DNA from: Sistotremastrum niveocremeum HHB9708
Taxonomy: Eukaryota; Basidiomycota; Agaricomycetes; Sistotremastrales; Sistotremastraceae
DNA length: 64,000 nucleotides
Assembly: GCA_001630475.1 (NCBI GenBank)
Contig: KV419406.1
Location: 133,892-197,891 of the forward strand
Direction of reading: 5' to 3'
How positions within the stretch are numbered: the stretch's first letter is position 1; each line of letters begins with the position of its first letter. Under the pieces are notes generated by a model. That model worked only from the letters and a program-made list of their open reading frames with translations. It was not told where the DNA came from and did no database searches. Shown here piece by piece: positions 1-12,742 of the stretch. A program made the translations under genes and the position numbers.

Positions 1-418
1 CACAGGTGGCAGCGTGTACGAGCTTGTCTCGTAGAGAGACGAGGTTGGGTCTCGCAGTCGTTGCTTCGCTCCGCCGTTCCCTCCTCTTCCCGTGGTGGCC
101 TTGAGCCGCCTGGGAGCTTGCTGTCTCAGGGCGCGAGCCCGCACACCTCCGGTTGATGATACGCAAGCTGGCGTTTGGTCAGCTTGTAATTCCTTCCACA
201 GGTGGCAGCTTGTACGAGCGTTGCTCGTGGAGTTGGGAGGAGCGTTGCTTCGGCTTGTCCTTCCCTGCCTCGACCCTCCCTTCTGGGAATGGTCGGTGGC
301 GGGGAGGGATACCCTCCTTTCGATAAGTCCTTCCTCCTCCTTGTCTTCGCTATTTTGCTCATATTTTATCTCAGCACCAACCACTAATGTTGCGGACGAG
401 GTCGCAGATATTATAACA
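1..418. repeat. Tandemly duplicated repeat, possible LTR remnant
   Basis: A stretch beginning CACAGGTGGCAGCGTGTACG at position 1 recurs, slightly diverged, from about 199, so roughly 200 bp is duplicated in tandem. The block ends near 418 in TATTATAACA, which resembles the CA-type 3' end of a fungal LTR. The 5' side lies outside the window, so neither a second LTR nor a target duplication can be tested. It is treated as a broken fossil of unknown family. It could equally be unrelated simple duplication. Confidence 0.3.
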
Positions 419-848
419 CCCGGGTGAGCTCCGTCCTCCGTAATAGCCCACCCAGGCCCTTCGCTGTTACTTTCTGCCATTGAAGTACACTGTCTCTTTG
501 AGCTCTGGTCAGTAGTATAGATAGTCTTGCACTACCACGTTACTCTTGTGATAGACTAGAATTTGCGCCCGTCATGCATTAGCATCTTTCCGCTAGATCA
601 TGTTATCGTCAGGCAGGAATTCTCCCCGTCTGGTACCGCCGATCCGCCATCAGCGCGCATTTCGCTGCACCCTCTGAATCCACCGCCAATGTCGGCAGCA
701 GCCTAATGTCTTTGCTGATTGTATGGCTGCACTATCTGGATATATTTGAACAGGTTGGCGTACCCGCGCGTCGAGACCTGATCAAATGAACGGCCCGCAC
801 CCCTGACGACTCCTGCACTCGTGGTCTGCTCAATTCTAGAGGAAAGCC
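419..848. other. Intergenic, upstream of the MSP-like gene
   Basis: I see no supported gene or RNA here. It presumably contains the promoter of the gene starting at 849. Confidence 0.4.
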
Positions 849-2199
849 ATGTCTGCCAGATCATTCGCAGTCTCTGTCTACCCAAGCACCGTCACTCTTG
901 GGGATCAATCATCCGGAAGAGCTGCTACGTTTCAGATCAGCAACGAATCGAAGCTGCGCGCTGCATTCCGCGTTCAGGTCCTGGATGGGCAGAGTAGTGG
1001 GTCTTTGAAGGTCTGCATCCACATCCCAGCAGTGTATATGTGACTCATCCGCTTTGAATCCAGTCCGCCAATATCCAAATTCAGCCTCAGGCGGGAGAGA
1101 TCGACGCTGGCGATGTGGTGGATATCACAGGTAAGGACGTCGAACTAGCTTCAAAATGGAACAGTCGCAGTATTCATCATCTACTCTCAGTGAGCCTCAA
1201 ATCTGCACTCAAATTAGTCGAGGGAGAATCTGTGGAGTTCACCGTGGATGCCATTGCACGGAACGACATCAACAAGAACTTTGACTTGACGAGCCTCGTG
1301 AGTGTACGTTTCTCCACAATGACATCGCCTGAGCTATGCCACAGTGGTCACTGTTCAGTGTTACGCCAGATCGACATAAGCGATCGGAAACAATCCGATG
1401 CATATATTCAGCCAAGAGTTCCAGTCCTGTTTCTCTCCCAGAGCCGGTATGACGCCTCCATGCTTTGCTTGCCAGATAATCCATGTTGAAATCCTTTTCT
1501 CCTAGTCGCTGACCCATTCTCAAACCACTCCAACACCATCCGTCCATCTCTCTGAATTGCAAAAACATTCTCCTGCGATACTGGGTTAGTTTACTCCTCG
1601 CAGACCATACAATAGTGCTGAACAGTCCGTTACGATAGGTCAGGGCAGCAAACCATTAGTTCGTCCGCCGCCGCCGCCACCACTCCCTAATCGCGCGAAA
1701 GATACTCACTATTCTCCGAATGCGGGCCCATCCCCCTCTTTTGTACGTCTGATTTATCACTGCTTTTCTGTCCCTAATTCGATCCCAGGTCGATACCCAC
1801 GCTACTTCTCATTCGCCCAACCCTCTTTTGATGGGGTTTCATGCACCCCCGACAATGCCTTCAACCTTGCCTGGAGCTTCTACAAGCGATACGGTCGGAG
1901 GCGATCATCGTCCCTCGCCCTCCAGATTCCGTCATTCTCCCAGCCCATCAGTTAGCGAAGGCAGACCACGGGTTCCGTCCATTTCTGCCGCCACACCCGT
2001 GCCTCGCCCTAGGCAGGAATCTGACCCATCGAATTACGTCGATCTCCCAGAAATACAGGTTTCATCGAATGGAAAGTTGGAAGAAATCATGGCCGCTTAC
2101 CACGATGCTCGAAGGAGTCTGGATAGACTAGGAGCACTACTTCAAACATTTCCACAGCTTGCTGTGACCATGCCGATCAATGAGAACGGCAGGATCTAG
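849..2199 (+). CDS. MSP-domain-like protein, multi-exon
   Basis: Visible exons join in frame: 849-1010, 1064-1130, 1191-1297, 1345 to about 1477, one or two short exons near 1500-1745, and a last exon from about 1791 to 2199. The N-terminal 100 residues look like a major-sperm-protein/VAP-type beta domain: a V-x-P-x-x-V start, a strand reading NESKLRAAFRVQV, then QPQAGEIDAGDVVDI, which matches the proline-gly-x-I-x-x-G-x-x-V pattern of that fold. A low-complexity Ser/Pro middle follows, then a short predicted helix (KLEEIMAAYHDARRSLDRL) near the C-terminus. There is no membrane anchor of the usual VAP type, so it is at most VAP-related. In VAPs this domain binds FFAT peptides; that role is not shown here. 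The gene boundaries are well supported by intron phase, but the family call is tentative. Confidence 0.5.
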
Positions 2200-3739
2200 C
2201 ATGTGTCGATCGTGATCAGGGAAGCGAGGTATAAACAACATGCATTCCACGCACCCCGTTGCTCATCCTCCCTTCTGTTTCTTATAGAGAATTGTCCTTG
2301 AAGGATGAAGACTTACTGTCCTGGTAGATACGGTTGATGTCACTGTATTACCGTGATGACCTGGATTTCTCTAATATCTCAAAATTTGGGTTTTTTGATC
2401 TGGGCTGGAGTGAAGCAACATCGGTATGCTAGTTGCTCCGCAGAAAGGGGATGAACTCGCTGCCGGCGCTGTACGAACAATAATATGAATGTTGCAATGT
2501 TATCGAGTGAAGCTATAATATAGTGCTGAAGCATGACCAGTGCTTTCCTCTCAGTTCCTTATGCCGATTTTCGGCCGATTGAGTGGTTTGGCTGTATGTA
2601 CGCGTTATTTGGATCTATCTACGCGAATCTTCTCGAGTCGAACCGACTGCGAGGCCTCTCCCAGTGGCTGCACGACAATAGTTCGATGGGCTTTGCTCCC
2701 TCAGAAAATCGTTTTGAACATAAAAATTCAGCCGGCTTTTTTGTTCATTTGAGTGCATCGCCCGGGCTCGTGAGTCGTGAATGTTGCTCAATGGCTGAGT
2801 TTATTAACCTTGCCTCTTTTTGCAGAGAGACCTGAGATCCACAAGCTTCAGATTCTCACCTGACTTGCCTCCCCGCTTCTCATAAAGTAACCCTCTCTCT
2901 TGACCCCGAAACAACTACTCCAAAGTGTCCTACGCAGGCGAAAGACAAAGCTTGTTGTCACTGGACGTACACGATAACCCCAAGCATTTCACCCAGAATG
3001 TAGATCAGAGGAGTGCTATGAAGAGCTCTACCGAGGCGCTGTCGCACTGTCACGCACATGTCCGACCTTGGTGTGTCGGCTTGCATCTCATCCGTCACAG
3101 GGAATTAATATTTTCGTTCTGCTAGATCGGGTTAAGGACCAAGCCAAACTTTCCATGGGTTCACCTATACTCTTGCAAGGCGTTTTCTATATTAGGGTTG
3201 TCGATTGGGCGGCCGTCCCTCTTAGCACCATTGTCAACCGATCGGACCATGGCCACAAGTTCGAGAGGCTAACATCGGCCCTTAGATACTGGAACCAGAC
3301 CTTTGGTCGGTGAATGGCAGCCTGAATTCTTCCCTTATGCTGATGTATTGTCTCGAAACAGTGCTGGCATTTTCGCCTTGATTTTCGCGTCGCGTATATG
3401 GTCCGAAGGCGTCAGGCGGAGAAGACAAGTGAACGCAAAGATAATGATTCTCAACAGCGAGCTGGATTTGGGCATCGGCATCGGTCCTGGGGTTGAAGAC
3501 CTGGAAGAGTAAATGTTGAAAGCGATCTCTCATGTAGGCATCTCCATTCAAGCGTCCGTTATCTCCGAATAATCGGCCTCGTGACTGCAGACTCCAAGCT
3601 CACGTTAGCCGAGTGAGATTCTATGAGCGATAAGATAGCGGTTCTGCTATATGACCCTGCAGTTCGGCTCTTCTTCCGAGCAGCTTCACGGGACACCCAC
3701 CAGTAGTCCCGTTCTCGCTGAGCTGAAGATCGCTGGAAG
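2200..3739. other. Intergenic, no gene recognised
   Basis: Only short overlapping frames occur, with no recognisable domain and no convincing chain of exons on either strand. Part may be 3' UTR of the upstream gene and 5' region of the nickel transporter. Confidence 0.35.
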
Positions 3740-5704
3740 ATGGATGCCAGGACGACGATGGTGGGCAATGCGAAGAAAAGGCGGTGCTTCTCCATAAGAA
3801 TACGCGGAAGAAAGCTCACGATCCTTGGACGATCTCTGCTTCTGTTTGGCCTGGAACTAGTCGCCAATGCGGTCTGCTGGATTGTTGCCGGTATTTTATT
3901 CGGAAGACATGAAGAAACCCGCAGTCTCCTCAGTTTAGCACTCCTTGCCTGGGTATGTACCAATATCCGCAACGAGAAGCTGTTGCTGATACGTTCCTGC
4001 AACTCAAGACTATAGGCTTAAGACATGGTACGAGTCAAGAGTCGCGGGTCATTTGAGAGATGGATTAATCAAGCCTAGGCCTTGACGCAGACCACATAAG
4101 GTGGTTTACGGCTTCTTACTCGTGAGCTGGCTCTCCTACGTATCTTATGACATTCAGGTGCTCATGGAATTTAGAAGACGTAGTCAATGCTGATGTATAA
4201 AAGCGCAATCGACAATGCGACTAGAGGTCTCATTCAACTTGGACAACTTCCCGTCACATGTGGATTATATTTTAGTCTTGGACACAGCACCATCGTCATT
4301 GCAGTCAACGTTGCCATTGCTATCTCGACTGATGTGTTCGATCATATCGATGGCGTGGGCTCGGTTGGAGCAATTGTTGGTGCGTTTTTTAGATATTTTA
4401 TTCAGCGGTCTCCAATTCACGTACTTCTCGTGATCGCTAGGCTCCGCCGTCAGCGGCTCATTTCTTTTCATCATCGGGCTTGCGAATTCCATCATCCTGG
4501 CAAAAATACTTCGAAAACGTCGGCAGGTAGGTGATTGCTTGTTCAAATTTCACAGGACGGTTGTTGAGAAATGATTCCCTAGAGAAAGCATCGAATTGCG
4601 GAACTAGAACGTCAAGGCCTACCTTACGATTACGAGGAAGAGCAGGATGAGGGGCACAACACGATCATGATGAAGATCTTAGGTCCAGTGACTCGATTTG
4701 TAAACCGACCTTGGAAGGTCTGTTAAACCGCTTTTACGTCTGAGACGGTACACCGAAATTGACGCGTCTTGCAAGATGTATATTGTGGGGGTCTTGTTTG
4801 GTAAGTCTCAATGAATCAGGACAATTAATTCGACATTAATTATCTTTAGGCTTTGGGTTCGACACCGCGTCTTCGATCGCCTTGCTGGCTGTCTCGGTCA
4901 TCGCTAAGCGAGGTGCGGATGGGAAAGGCGTTCCAGCATCATATGTGGTCATTCTACCTGTAAGGAAGCTAGCCAATCCCAAACTATATTTGCTGATCAT
5001 TATGTCTTCGATAGCTCTTGTTTACTGCTGGAATGTCGCTCGTGGATTCGACGGACTCGATATTAATGCTCTACTCCTATGCTGGGTTTCCGGAGCCCGG
5101 CTGGAACCTACTGGAGAAGCCGTCAGAAGATCCAACATCGCTTCCTCAAGCTTCTGCTAATAGTCAAGACACTACTGCAGCCCTGGTCGTTCCCGCTCAC
5201 ACAATTACCGACGCGCCGATGACAAACGAAGCATCTGACGCGAGTTCCGTAGAGGACAAGAACGAGAGGAGAAGGTCGATCAACGTCAAGAGACATACTA
5301 TGTCTGACTTGAGCGTCTTCTTGACGCTCGTGAGCATTTTGGTGGCTTTCAGGTTCGAGGAGCCTATGCAATTAGATTTCGCCACTTCTGACTGGCATTA
5401 TTTCTTAGTGTTTCCTTAATTGTCATCATGGGCTTGATCGGCGATAATTGTGGGCCGTGTCAAGAGGCAGCTAATGATCCCAATGGAGGCGGTCTCGCTG
5501 GACGTTGGTGGAGAGGATGGGCGAAGGTAGATCATCATGCACACCTCCCTCGAATTTCACTCATTTGAGATACAGGCTAATGATGACAGTGGTTTCATAG
5601 GTGCTGCCATTGTTGGAGGGTTTGCCACCATCTTCTTTGGGTGGTTTGGTGCTCGTTGGTTCTCGAGAAAATGGAAGGGACGGCGATCAGAATCTGCGCC
5701 ATGA
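3740..5704 (+). CDS. nic1: NiCoT-family nickel (cobalt) transporter
   Basis: A multi-span plasma-membrane permease for Ni2+ (some relatives carry Co2+), which in fungi feeds the nickel enzyme urease. The family signature R-H-x-x-D-A-D-H is assembled across three short exons (about 4009-4027, 4079-4100 and from about 4210) as RHGLDADHISAIDNATR. The second family motif follows as FSLGHSTIV. Later exons give IIGLANSIILAKILRKRRQ, then VGVLFGFGFDTASSIALLAV, TAGMSLVDSTDSILMLYSY and a final helix ending near WFGARWFSRKWKG. The long hydrophilic loop between the helices, rich in charged residues, is usual for fungal members. The length is about 450 residues, so the protein looks complete. The start at 3740 is the first ATG in frame with the first helix. 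At least ten exons are needed, two of them under 25 bases. Confidence 0.9.
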
Positions 5705-6060
5705 TACTGAATGTGGGTAAGGTAGCTCTTGCGGTAGCTAAACATGCGACTCGATGTACGCTTTTCACGTTTTGATCAAGAGCGAAGGATGTAAAAAGGT
5801 TTATGGGCTACAGCAATAATTAAGCATCGCGTGATATACATTACGGGTTACACCAGTTTGAAACTTCTATAAGGACAGTACGAGCATTATCCGCCGTCAG
5901 GCTTGACTGTCATACGTCAGATATTTCTTTGCCGGCGAGAAAGTGAGACTCACTCATTAAGGCACTCATCAGCAACAACGGCTCACAATCGGCGCACGGA
6001 ACTGCAAGAAAATATTCAAAACCTGCAATGTAGTGCGTCGGAAACTGGCGTACCACCATA
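5705..6060. other. Convergent intergenic region
   Basis: This lies between the 3' ends of the nickel transporter and EAF6 and presumably holds both transcript ends. No gene is seen. Confidence 0.4.
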
Positions 6061-6726
6061 TCAATCATCGTCCATCATTTTCTGCCTTTTGGTCGTCCTT
6101 CTGGGAATGACCTCCGGTTCTTCCGCACTTCCCGTGCTAAGAGCTCGTTTACTAGCCCTCTTCTTCCGCTGCCACTCTCGATCCCGTTCTCGCTTTAGTT
6201 GATTAGGCGTCATCTCTTGACTTTTCGGTGCAGGTGGCAGATGTACAGTAACGATTCCGCCGCTCCCGGCTGATCCTCCTGGATATTTATTGAGGTCAGC
6301 CTCAGACTCTTCGGCTTCGCCGTGTAGCTCTAGAGACTGTATATTACTTGTTAAAAATCCTTACTGAATAGTAGGAGTGACGATACGTACCTTCGTATAT
6401 GTCAAGCTACTGTTGCTGAACATCCGATCCGCTTCCCCAATCTCATATCTTCGCTTCCCTGGGCCTTGACTCTTCAAATATCCCTCAAACCCCTGAATAA
6501 TATTCCCGCCATGGTTCGAGGTCTCCATGAGATATGTGCCTTCAAAGTTATAAATTTGAGCCTCCAATTCGGCCTATTGACCCCTGTCAGTCATGCAGTC
6601 AATTGAGCTCGTACGGTTCCTGCTCACGAGTTGTTTGTCAGCAGCTCGTTTCTTTATGAGTGCTTGGACGAGCTCGTTTTTGGCTGTTTCATACTGAGCA
6701 CGAGCCTCGGCATCCGTTTCAGCCAT
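6061..6726 (-). CDS. EAF6: Chromatin modification-related protein EAF6 (NuA4 subunit)
   Basis: A small accessory subunit of the NuA4/MYST histone acetyltransferase complexes in the nucleus. Three exons read in frame. The first starts at 6726 and gives a predicted coiled coil (ARAQYETAKNELVQALIKKR). The second carries the family core EAQIYNFEGTYLMETS, GNIIQGFEGYLKS and YEIGEADRMFSNSSLTY. The third (about 6340 to 6061) is a polar, basic tail ending KRQKMMDDD before the stop. The order and size match fungal EAF6. The gene is transcribed divergently from the wax-synthase-like gene, with only about 170 bases between the two starts. Confidence 0.92.
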
Positions 6727-6896
6727 GGTTGCAGCAGCGAGCTCTTCAATGGCATCCGGAGAGAGACGGAGATATCGGTGAGTTATGACCAGGCGAAGGT
6801 TTCACTTTTTGGTGACGCACTGCGCCAGTGCGCCTCGTCGATGAACGTATTGCGGCTCGACGACGCACGAATCTCAGTTGCGTGCAATTCATGATA
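6727..6896. promoter_or_regulatory. Shared divergent promoter region of EAF6 and wax-synthase-like gene
   Basis: The two predicted start codons (6726 on the minus strand, 6897 on the plus strand) are back to back, 170 bases apart, so both promoters must lie in or overlap this segment. No clear TATA box was found. The arrangement is read directly from the gene starts; co-regulation is only inferred. Confidence 0.5.
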
Positions 6897-8380
6897 ATGA
6901 ACGAGGAATCTATATTCTCGTGAGTCGCTCCCCTCGTCAGGATATCGATTTATTTTCTTAACACATCATTAAGATCAACTTTGTATCGACTTTCACTCCA
7001 GGCTCACCTCTTTTTCCGTACCATCGTCCCGGAGCCACAGCATAGACGACCAATCACTCTCAGCAATGCCTATATTCTCACCCTACCTTTCTATCCGATG
7101 CTCTTGATGGGCTACCTCGCCCGACGGCCTAATACCTATCTGCTACGATTATGTTTGGCGCCTCTAATCATATGGATAATCATCAAGACCTACTATTCCC
7201 ATTACTGGGTGCAGCCGTCTTTGAATGTATACAACTGGGGAATGGGTGAGTGCCCACTATGCAAGGCCAGATTATGAGCTCGATTATCGCGGCGTTTAGG
7301 TCTCCTGGCTCTTGCAATGACAGCCCGAGCCTTAGAATTCGCATATCTTCCACAAGGGATTTTGAAACGAGGAGAAGTTCGCCCGGGTGAGATGCTGACC
7401 CCTGCTGTCTCGCGCAAACAAGGCGTTCATGCACCTGGAGACGGCAGCTCGCTGAAACGACCCGCCTCTGGCCTCTTTCCCTTGTGGTTTCAAGATTCTA
7501 TGGAAGTTCTATGTGCGATGAGAGGCATGGGATGGCAATTCGGAGAAGGACTTCATGTCCCGGAGCAGACCCGACCTATCGAGCGCGCTGCCTATTTGAA
7601 AGCCACTCTGCGTTCCTGGACCATCAATTATATCGCATTGGATCTTCTCGAGTCCTTCATCAAATTGACGCCAAATTTGCACTCCCCTTCCGGCGGGTCT
7701 ATCTTTCTGCACACGCTCTCCCCGCTTCCCCGATATATGGTCTCAACTTCGGTCCAATTCGCGACAGGCATCGCCTTCATCATGGGCTTTGGAATGGTCT
7801 ATGATCTTCTGACCCTGTTTTGCGTCGGTCTCTTGATGCACTCTCCAACATCATGGCCTCCACTGTTCGACAAACCATGGGCAACCACCTCACTTCACGA
7901 CTTTTGGGCAAAGCGGTGGCACCAGATCCTTCGCCAAACCTTTCTTGTATTCGGCGGATTTCCCGGAAAACGAATCGCAGGTGATGCCGGCTTGGTCATT
8001 GGCACCTTTCTCGCCAGCGGACTGTTCCATGATCTTTCGATGTATTGCATGGGTCAGGGGACCAGTTGGGTCGTGGTCCTCTTTTTCTTATCGCAAGCTT
8101 TTGGGATGATATCCGAGAGAATGTGGAGGAAGATCACAGGGAAGCGTGTTGGTGGATGGCCGGGACGTGTGTGGACGTATCTCTGTGTTGTGGGATTGGG
8201 TCAGCCATGCAGTACGTTTCCATCCCCGTTCATAACGGTTCAGCCTCTCATGCATACCTAGTTGATACATGGCACCGACGAGGATTGGGCGGCGGCCTTG
8301 TCATTCCGCCTATGCTGAGTCCTACTCGTCGCATCTTCCCACTCTTCCAGCGCATTTTCGAAACGGTCCGTAAATCATAA
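6897..8380 (+). CDS. Wax-synthase-domain (MBOAT-type) acyltransferase-like membrane protein
   Basis: Family members are ER membrane O-acyltransferases related to wax-ester synthases; fungal members often act on sterols or terpenoid alcohols. Several hydrophobic spans are visible, for example ILTLPFYPMLLMGYLA and LRLCLAPLIIWIIIKTYY. The family hallmark is the stretch TTSLHDFWAKRWHQILRQTF at about 7890-7950, followed by a helix containing GLFHDL, whose histidine sits at the usual catalytic place. The start at 6897 (MNEESIFS) joins over a 54-base intron to the frame that opens at 6974. Another intron lies near 7244-7300. The last exon (about 8259-8380) begins after an intron at 8213. The length is about 440 residues. 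The substrate cannot be read from sequence. Confidence 0.82.
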
Positions 8381-8667
8381 GCAGCGTAATTCCTTCCATG
8401 AAAGTTCCCGCGTATAATGAATTTGACGGGTGACACCCTCACTGTGCGCGATTCGACACATGCTTGCAACCCGACCTGTGCGAAATACCGATCACAGTAC
8501 ATACTCGGATTATATGGCAGTCAATGGACAAAGATGCCTCAGCGCGCCCCTGTTCTAGTGTGTCACACGAAACTTGCTCGAATCGGAATTCAGGCTACCC
8601 TAGTCTACAAGATGAGTACATACAGATACAGTCCAGTCAGCAGATGATCTATCGCTGTGCTTGATAT

Positions 8668-10134
8668 CTAGTCCTTGTGAATCTCGATGCCGGGTGGTGC
8701 ACCCAAAGCTAAACTGGCGTCAGCAAGGTCGCAATTAGATGAACTCAATAGACTCACCTTCTTTGATACCCCCATAAATTAAGAACTGGCCAGATACCAG
8801 TCCAGCAGTCATAACCTATCGACCAAATAAGTTTTTGAAGGACACTCAAATATTCATAAATGAAACTTACCATACGTGGTCCAAGTCCGGCGAAGAGACC
8901 TTTGAATCCAGCCTCTTTGGCTAAAGTATATAATCGGGATGCCATCGGCCCACCGGGTCCGTGGCCCTTGTTAATCTAAAGAGAATCCTTAGTTAAACCG
9001 AATGAGCTTAAGATGCGGGAAAGATATACCTGGCTCAACAGAGTGTCGGCGGGCTATTGAAGAGGTTAACGCTTGTCGCATTCGGTCACCCCGGGACATA
9101 CATGTGAGAGAATGGCTGCAGCGAAACCTGCAATTATGCCACTTCCAAGGGAGATGCTGAACTTGGAGACACCACTCAAATTCGCCCGGGTCTCTTCGGT
9201 CATGGACCTGTTCGCTAGCTCGTGGCAAAATTCGTTGACAGTAAACCTGGGCACATGCTGAGTTTCTTCGGAACCTTCATGACAATATTTGATGATACGT
9301 ACTGTCCGATTGCGTATGGTATCTGTCTGAAAACGAGAGTCGGTTAGCTGCCTACTTCGGGGTCGAGCACACTTACTTGCACAGAATGGGCAAAAACCCA
9401 GCATACATGTCGCGCAGTCCGCCTTCACGAGCCAGGCGAGTAAATCCGGTAACTAATCCGGTGGCATACGTTCGGTCAGAGACAAGTCGGATACGCGTAG
9501 CTTCAAGAGGAGTAAGGAGAATATCCGCAAAAAACCTAGCATATATGCATCAGCGATCTATTCGGTATAGGGTATACGAGATACTGACTCTCCGACACTG
9601 GCAGCTCCTAGATAAATGGCAGTTCTATACTGAACAGCCACCTCTTGACTTCCGGCAATCTCTACGAATTTCTTCTTCCAAAATTCGTAACCGGCGAACT
9701 TGCCACCACCTTGAACAAGATAGCCCACAGCGGTCGGTCCGAATCCAGTCATGAGCCCCTTGGGTCCCTCAGCTGCGATAATCTTTCGTCCTCCAGACAG
9801 CAATGAATGGCGGGCCAGTTCGGGGTCGACTTGTATACGCGTCTTGACCACATCGAGCGCTATAATGAGTCGGCAAGAACGAAAACATATCAAGATGTTG
9901 GACTCGTCGAGGGATAAAACAACATACGGGTCATAGCGCCATGTGTGATCCTGATACGTTCAAGTAAATATTTGGTAAGAACAACATTGAGTGCGCGACG
10001 TACGTAGCACAGAGAGCCCCGGCGGTGAAAAATGCAGAATAATCACGCAATGTGAAGTTGGGAACGAGTGGAGAGGCAACCACAGTTCCTCCTCGAGGCT
10101 TGCTATCCGACTTGTCGCTCGCCATGCCAGTCAA
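8668..10134 (-). CDS. MIR1: Mitochondrial phosphate carrier
   Basis: An inner-membrane carrier of the SLC25 family that imports phosphate for ATP synthesis. Three carrier repeats are visible, each with the P-x-D/E-x-x-K/R signature: [11 protein letters not shown] in the first, [11 protein letters not shown] in the second and [10 protein letters not shown] in the third. Phosphate-carrier traits include [30 protein letters not shown] and [10 protein letters not shown]. At least eight exons with short introns are needed. The last exon ends with a stop at 8668. Two in-frame ATGs stand at 10134 and 10125; either could be used. The length, about 330 residues, is normal for the family. I favour MIR1 over the PIC2 branch because of the second signature, but the distinction is not certain. 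Confidence 0.9.
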
Positions 10135-10642
10135 CGGCGGGGGTGTAGGAAATGGTTGGAAGCAGACGCTATCGCAGTGACATCATATATCATGGGCGAC
10201 CGATACCGCGATGACCGACTGAAACCGCCTGCAACGGGCCGCACGTCCGAGCAAGCCTCCCTGCCTTGTTTTGGCGTCGCATCGCCCTTCGAGGCCAATC
10301 GGTCTCGTTGAAATTTGAGATGGACGCGAGACGAGCGTCGACGTCGTCAATCGGAGCTCAAGCATTTCTTTCGCGAAATTCTCGGTTCGGCCATTATTTA
10401 TCAATATGCTAAAGGATACACCTTGTAGAATTCAAATATCTGCTCATTCGCCGCCTTGAGATGTTACGAGCGCCGCAACATGGGTTTTGAATTCGTCGTC
10501 AGCTAAAGCATTCAGTGTAACAAACGCTGTGACTGATGATCCTATGAATCGTGGTTCGGAATGACCGATGGAAGCTGCCTATGTGCGCCTGCTTCCCACC
10601 CAATGCGTGGAGAACGTCCAGACACCCCGACCGCGATGTTCG
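10135..10642. other. Intergenic between MIR1 start and NCA2 end
   Basis: No supported gene. It should hold the MIR1 promoter and the 3' end of NCA2. Confidence 0.4.
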
Positions 10643-12742
10643 CTACGCAACAGCAAATCTATCCCACCCCAAAGGAATAGACCAACACCGCCACATGCGT
10701 TCAATCACTCGTCTCTTCTCAGCCCTCGTAAGGTTAGGATCTTCCAAATCGCAGATATCTTCAAGGAATCCATCGCGAAGACGAGAACGTTTCGGAAGAG
10801 ATTTTTCTGCGTACGACCGTAATGTTGATACAGAGAGAATGATCAGGCCATTGGTCAATGGAGGGAGAACATCGTTCTCGGAAGCCTTCGAAGTTGCAAG
10901 GAGCGTTTCATGATCGGCCATGTCGGAATTCTTCCCATCGATATATTGCGGTGCATTCAGGAGACGCTCGACGCGCCTAGGTCAAGACTCAGTATCACTA
11001 TCTGACTTGAATGACGACCAAATACCTCATTGAATTCCAAACGAGAGATCGAGCTCGCTTTCCTCCGATTTTCCCTCCGTCCCTTCCCCCGGACCATAAA
11101 CTTCGCAACCAGCTAGACGCAGCATAGAGGATAGCGAGCGAAGGAGCTACACCGACGAAGGCAAAGGTCAATTCTTGAGATTTCAACAACTTGTCTATGC
11201 CGGACATCGCGAGGTCAACATCAACCTGCTCAAAATGAGTCTCTAAATCGGATCTTGGCGCAGGTATCTCTCACCTTGACCTTCTGTACTTGTATCAGCA
11301 GAGTGCGGACTAAACTTCCGGCGATCACATTTTTGATGGGGCTTTTGATGTCATCTTCGTATAGCTTGAGCACAGGGGTAAGGTCGCCCAGCTTGATTTG
11401 TTTCGAGAGTTCTTCTAATTGCTCAGAGCTGTAGTTCAGTTTTTCGGCGCTCAAAGAAAGAGCCATGCGTTCTAAAGACTGTCAAGTTTGTCACTCGATG
11501 TGATCGCTATTGTCAGATAATCACTCACCTCCATGTCTGCCTTCATACCATCTTGGCTAATAATCCGCGGCCCATCACCTCCTCCACTCCTTACGGTATC
11601 GAGAATCTCTCTGATAGGAGACATTACATAGCCTGTCCAGAAACCTTCCACGGTCTCTTGAGCGTTCTTCAGGGTTTCGAATATGCTATCACGCGAATTA
11701 TAGATCATGCGAAACATGAGCAGCGCGATAGGGGGTCCAAGTAAAATACGCGGCCAAGTTCGAGTGAGAAACGATGGCCGTCCGAACTCGCTGAGCGTTG
11801 CGGAATGCTGCGATCTCGAAAAGGGTAGACTTTGAAAGGCGAGGTTCCACACTTCGGGCAGAGCGTGGTGAGTATCCTCGACCGTGAGGATCGATTCGCC
11901 TTTAGTGGTGATACTGGCCACTTTCGAAGCAAAGCCACGTAACGATTTCTCTGCTTCGGGCCCGCTGGGGCCGATAGCTTCGTACAGAGCGCCCCTTATA
12001 GTCGTCAACTCGCCCAACATCTCTGCTCTAGAATTCCGCGTTTTCTCAAGTTCTTGTCGTTTGAACCGACATTCTTGCCAAGCGAGCTCTAGGGGCGACG
12101 TGAATAGATTATGATGCTGAGATTTGAGATGAGGGAATAATGTTGTAGATAACGCGGAAGGGTTGAGTGTCCCAGGTGCAGACAAGAGGTTTCGAATGGA
12201 AGATGGGGTGAAGTAGCGCAGTTGCAGTGGCAAGTTCCTTTCTCTAAGAACGTCAATCGTCTTCAATACAAGGCGATGTATTCGGATAGGAAAGGCTAGT
12301 TTTCTGTGAGATGTAGGAATTTGAGAAACCAAGGATGTGACCTACTCTGAACCAGATACCCTGCTGTACGCAGTGAGGACCTTTCGATATCTGACCACCA
12401 GTTGACCTCGTCATCCAATTCGCGAGCTTGTTTCAAGCATTCTTCCATTGCTTCTGCGTAGATTCCCACCAAGACTCGTTTGGCCACTGCGAGTTGCAAG
12501 GAGTCTAGCTGCACGTCACCATTCTGAGTGAAGGATTCGTGTGGCTCGACGTCGTCCAACGTGTGGATTGCTGAATGAACGTTTTTGGTCTCCAGCGAGT
12601 TTGTCAAATTCACGAGCACCGTCCGCCATTTATCGTACTTGGGCAATGCCTCGCCCGTTGGAACAGCTTCGTCGTCAAAAGAGACAGGACTACGGGACAG
12701 CAAGGGTCTCGTATGATTGAGCGTGAAGGACGACAGAGACAT
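10643..12742 (-). CDS. NCA2: Nuclear control of ATPase protein 2 (NCA2-like)
   Basis: A mitochondrial membrane protein family; in yeast it is needed for proper expression of the mitochondrial ATP6/ATP8 transcript. The diagnostic C-terminal block reads AGSLVRTLLIQVQKVKV, then, after a short intron, DLAMSGIDKLLKSQELTFAF followed by a membrane segment VGVAPSLAILYA. A second hydrophobic segment (WPRILLGPPIALLMF) lies about 150 residues earlier. The N-terminal exon starts at 12742 (MSLSSFTLNHTRPLLSRSPV). Exons of about 12742-12320, 12300-11530, 11480-11280, 11230-11025 and 10970-10643 account for roughly 620 residues, normal for the family. The C-terminus reads RMWRCWSIPLGW near its end. Confidence 0.88.

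Noticed and set aside
2533-3512. Gene on the plus strand at 2.5-3.5 kb
   Set aside because: Several overlapping frames of 60-100 residues without common domain or consistent exon phase.
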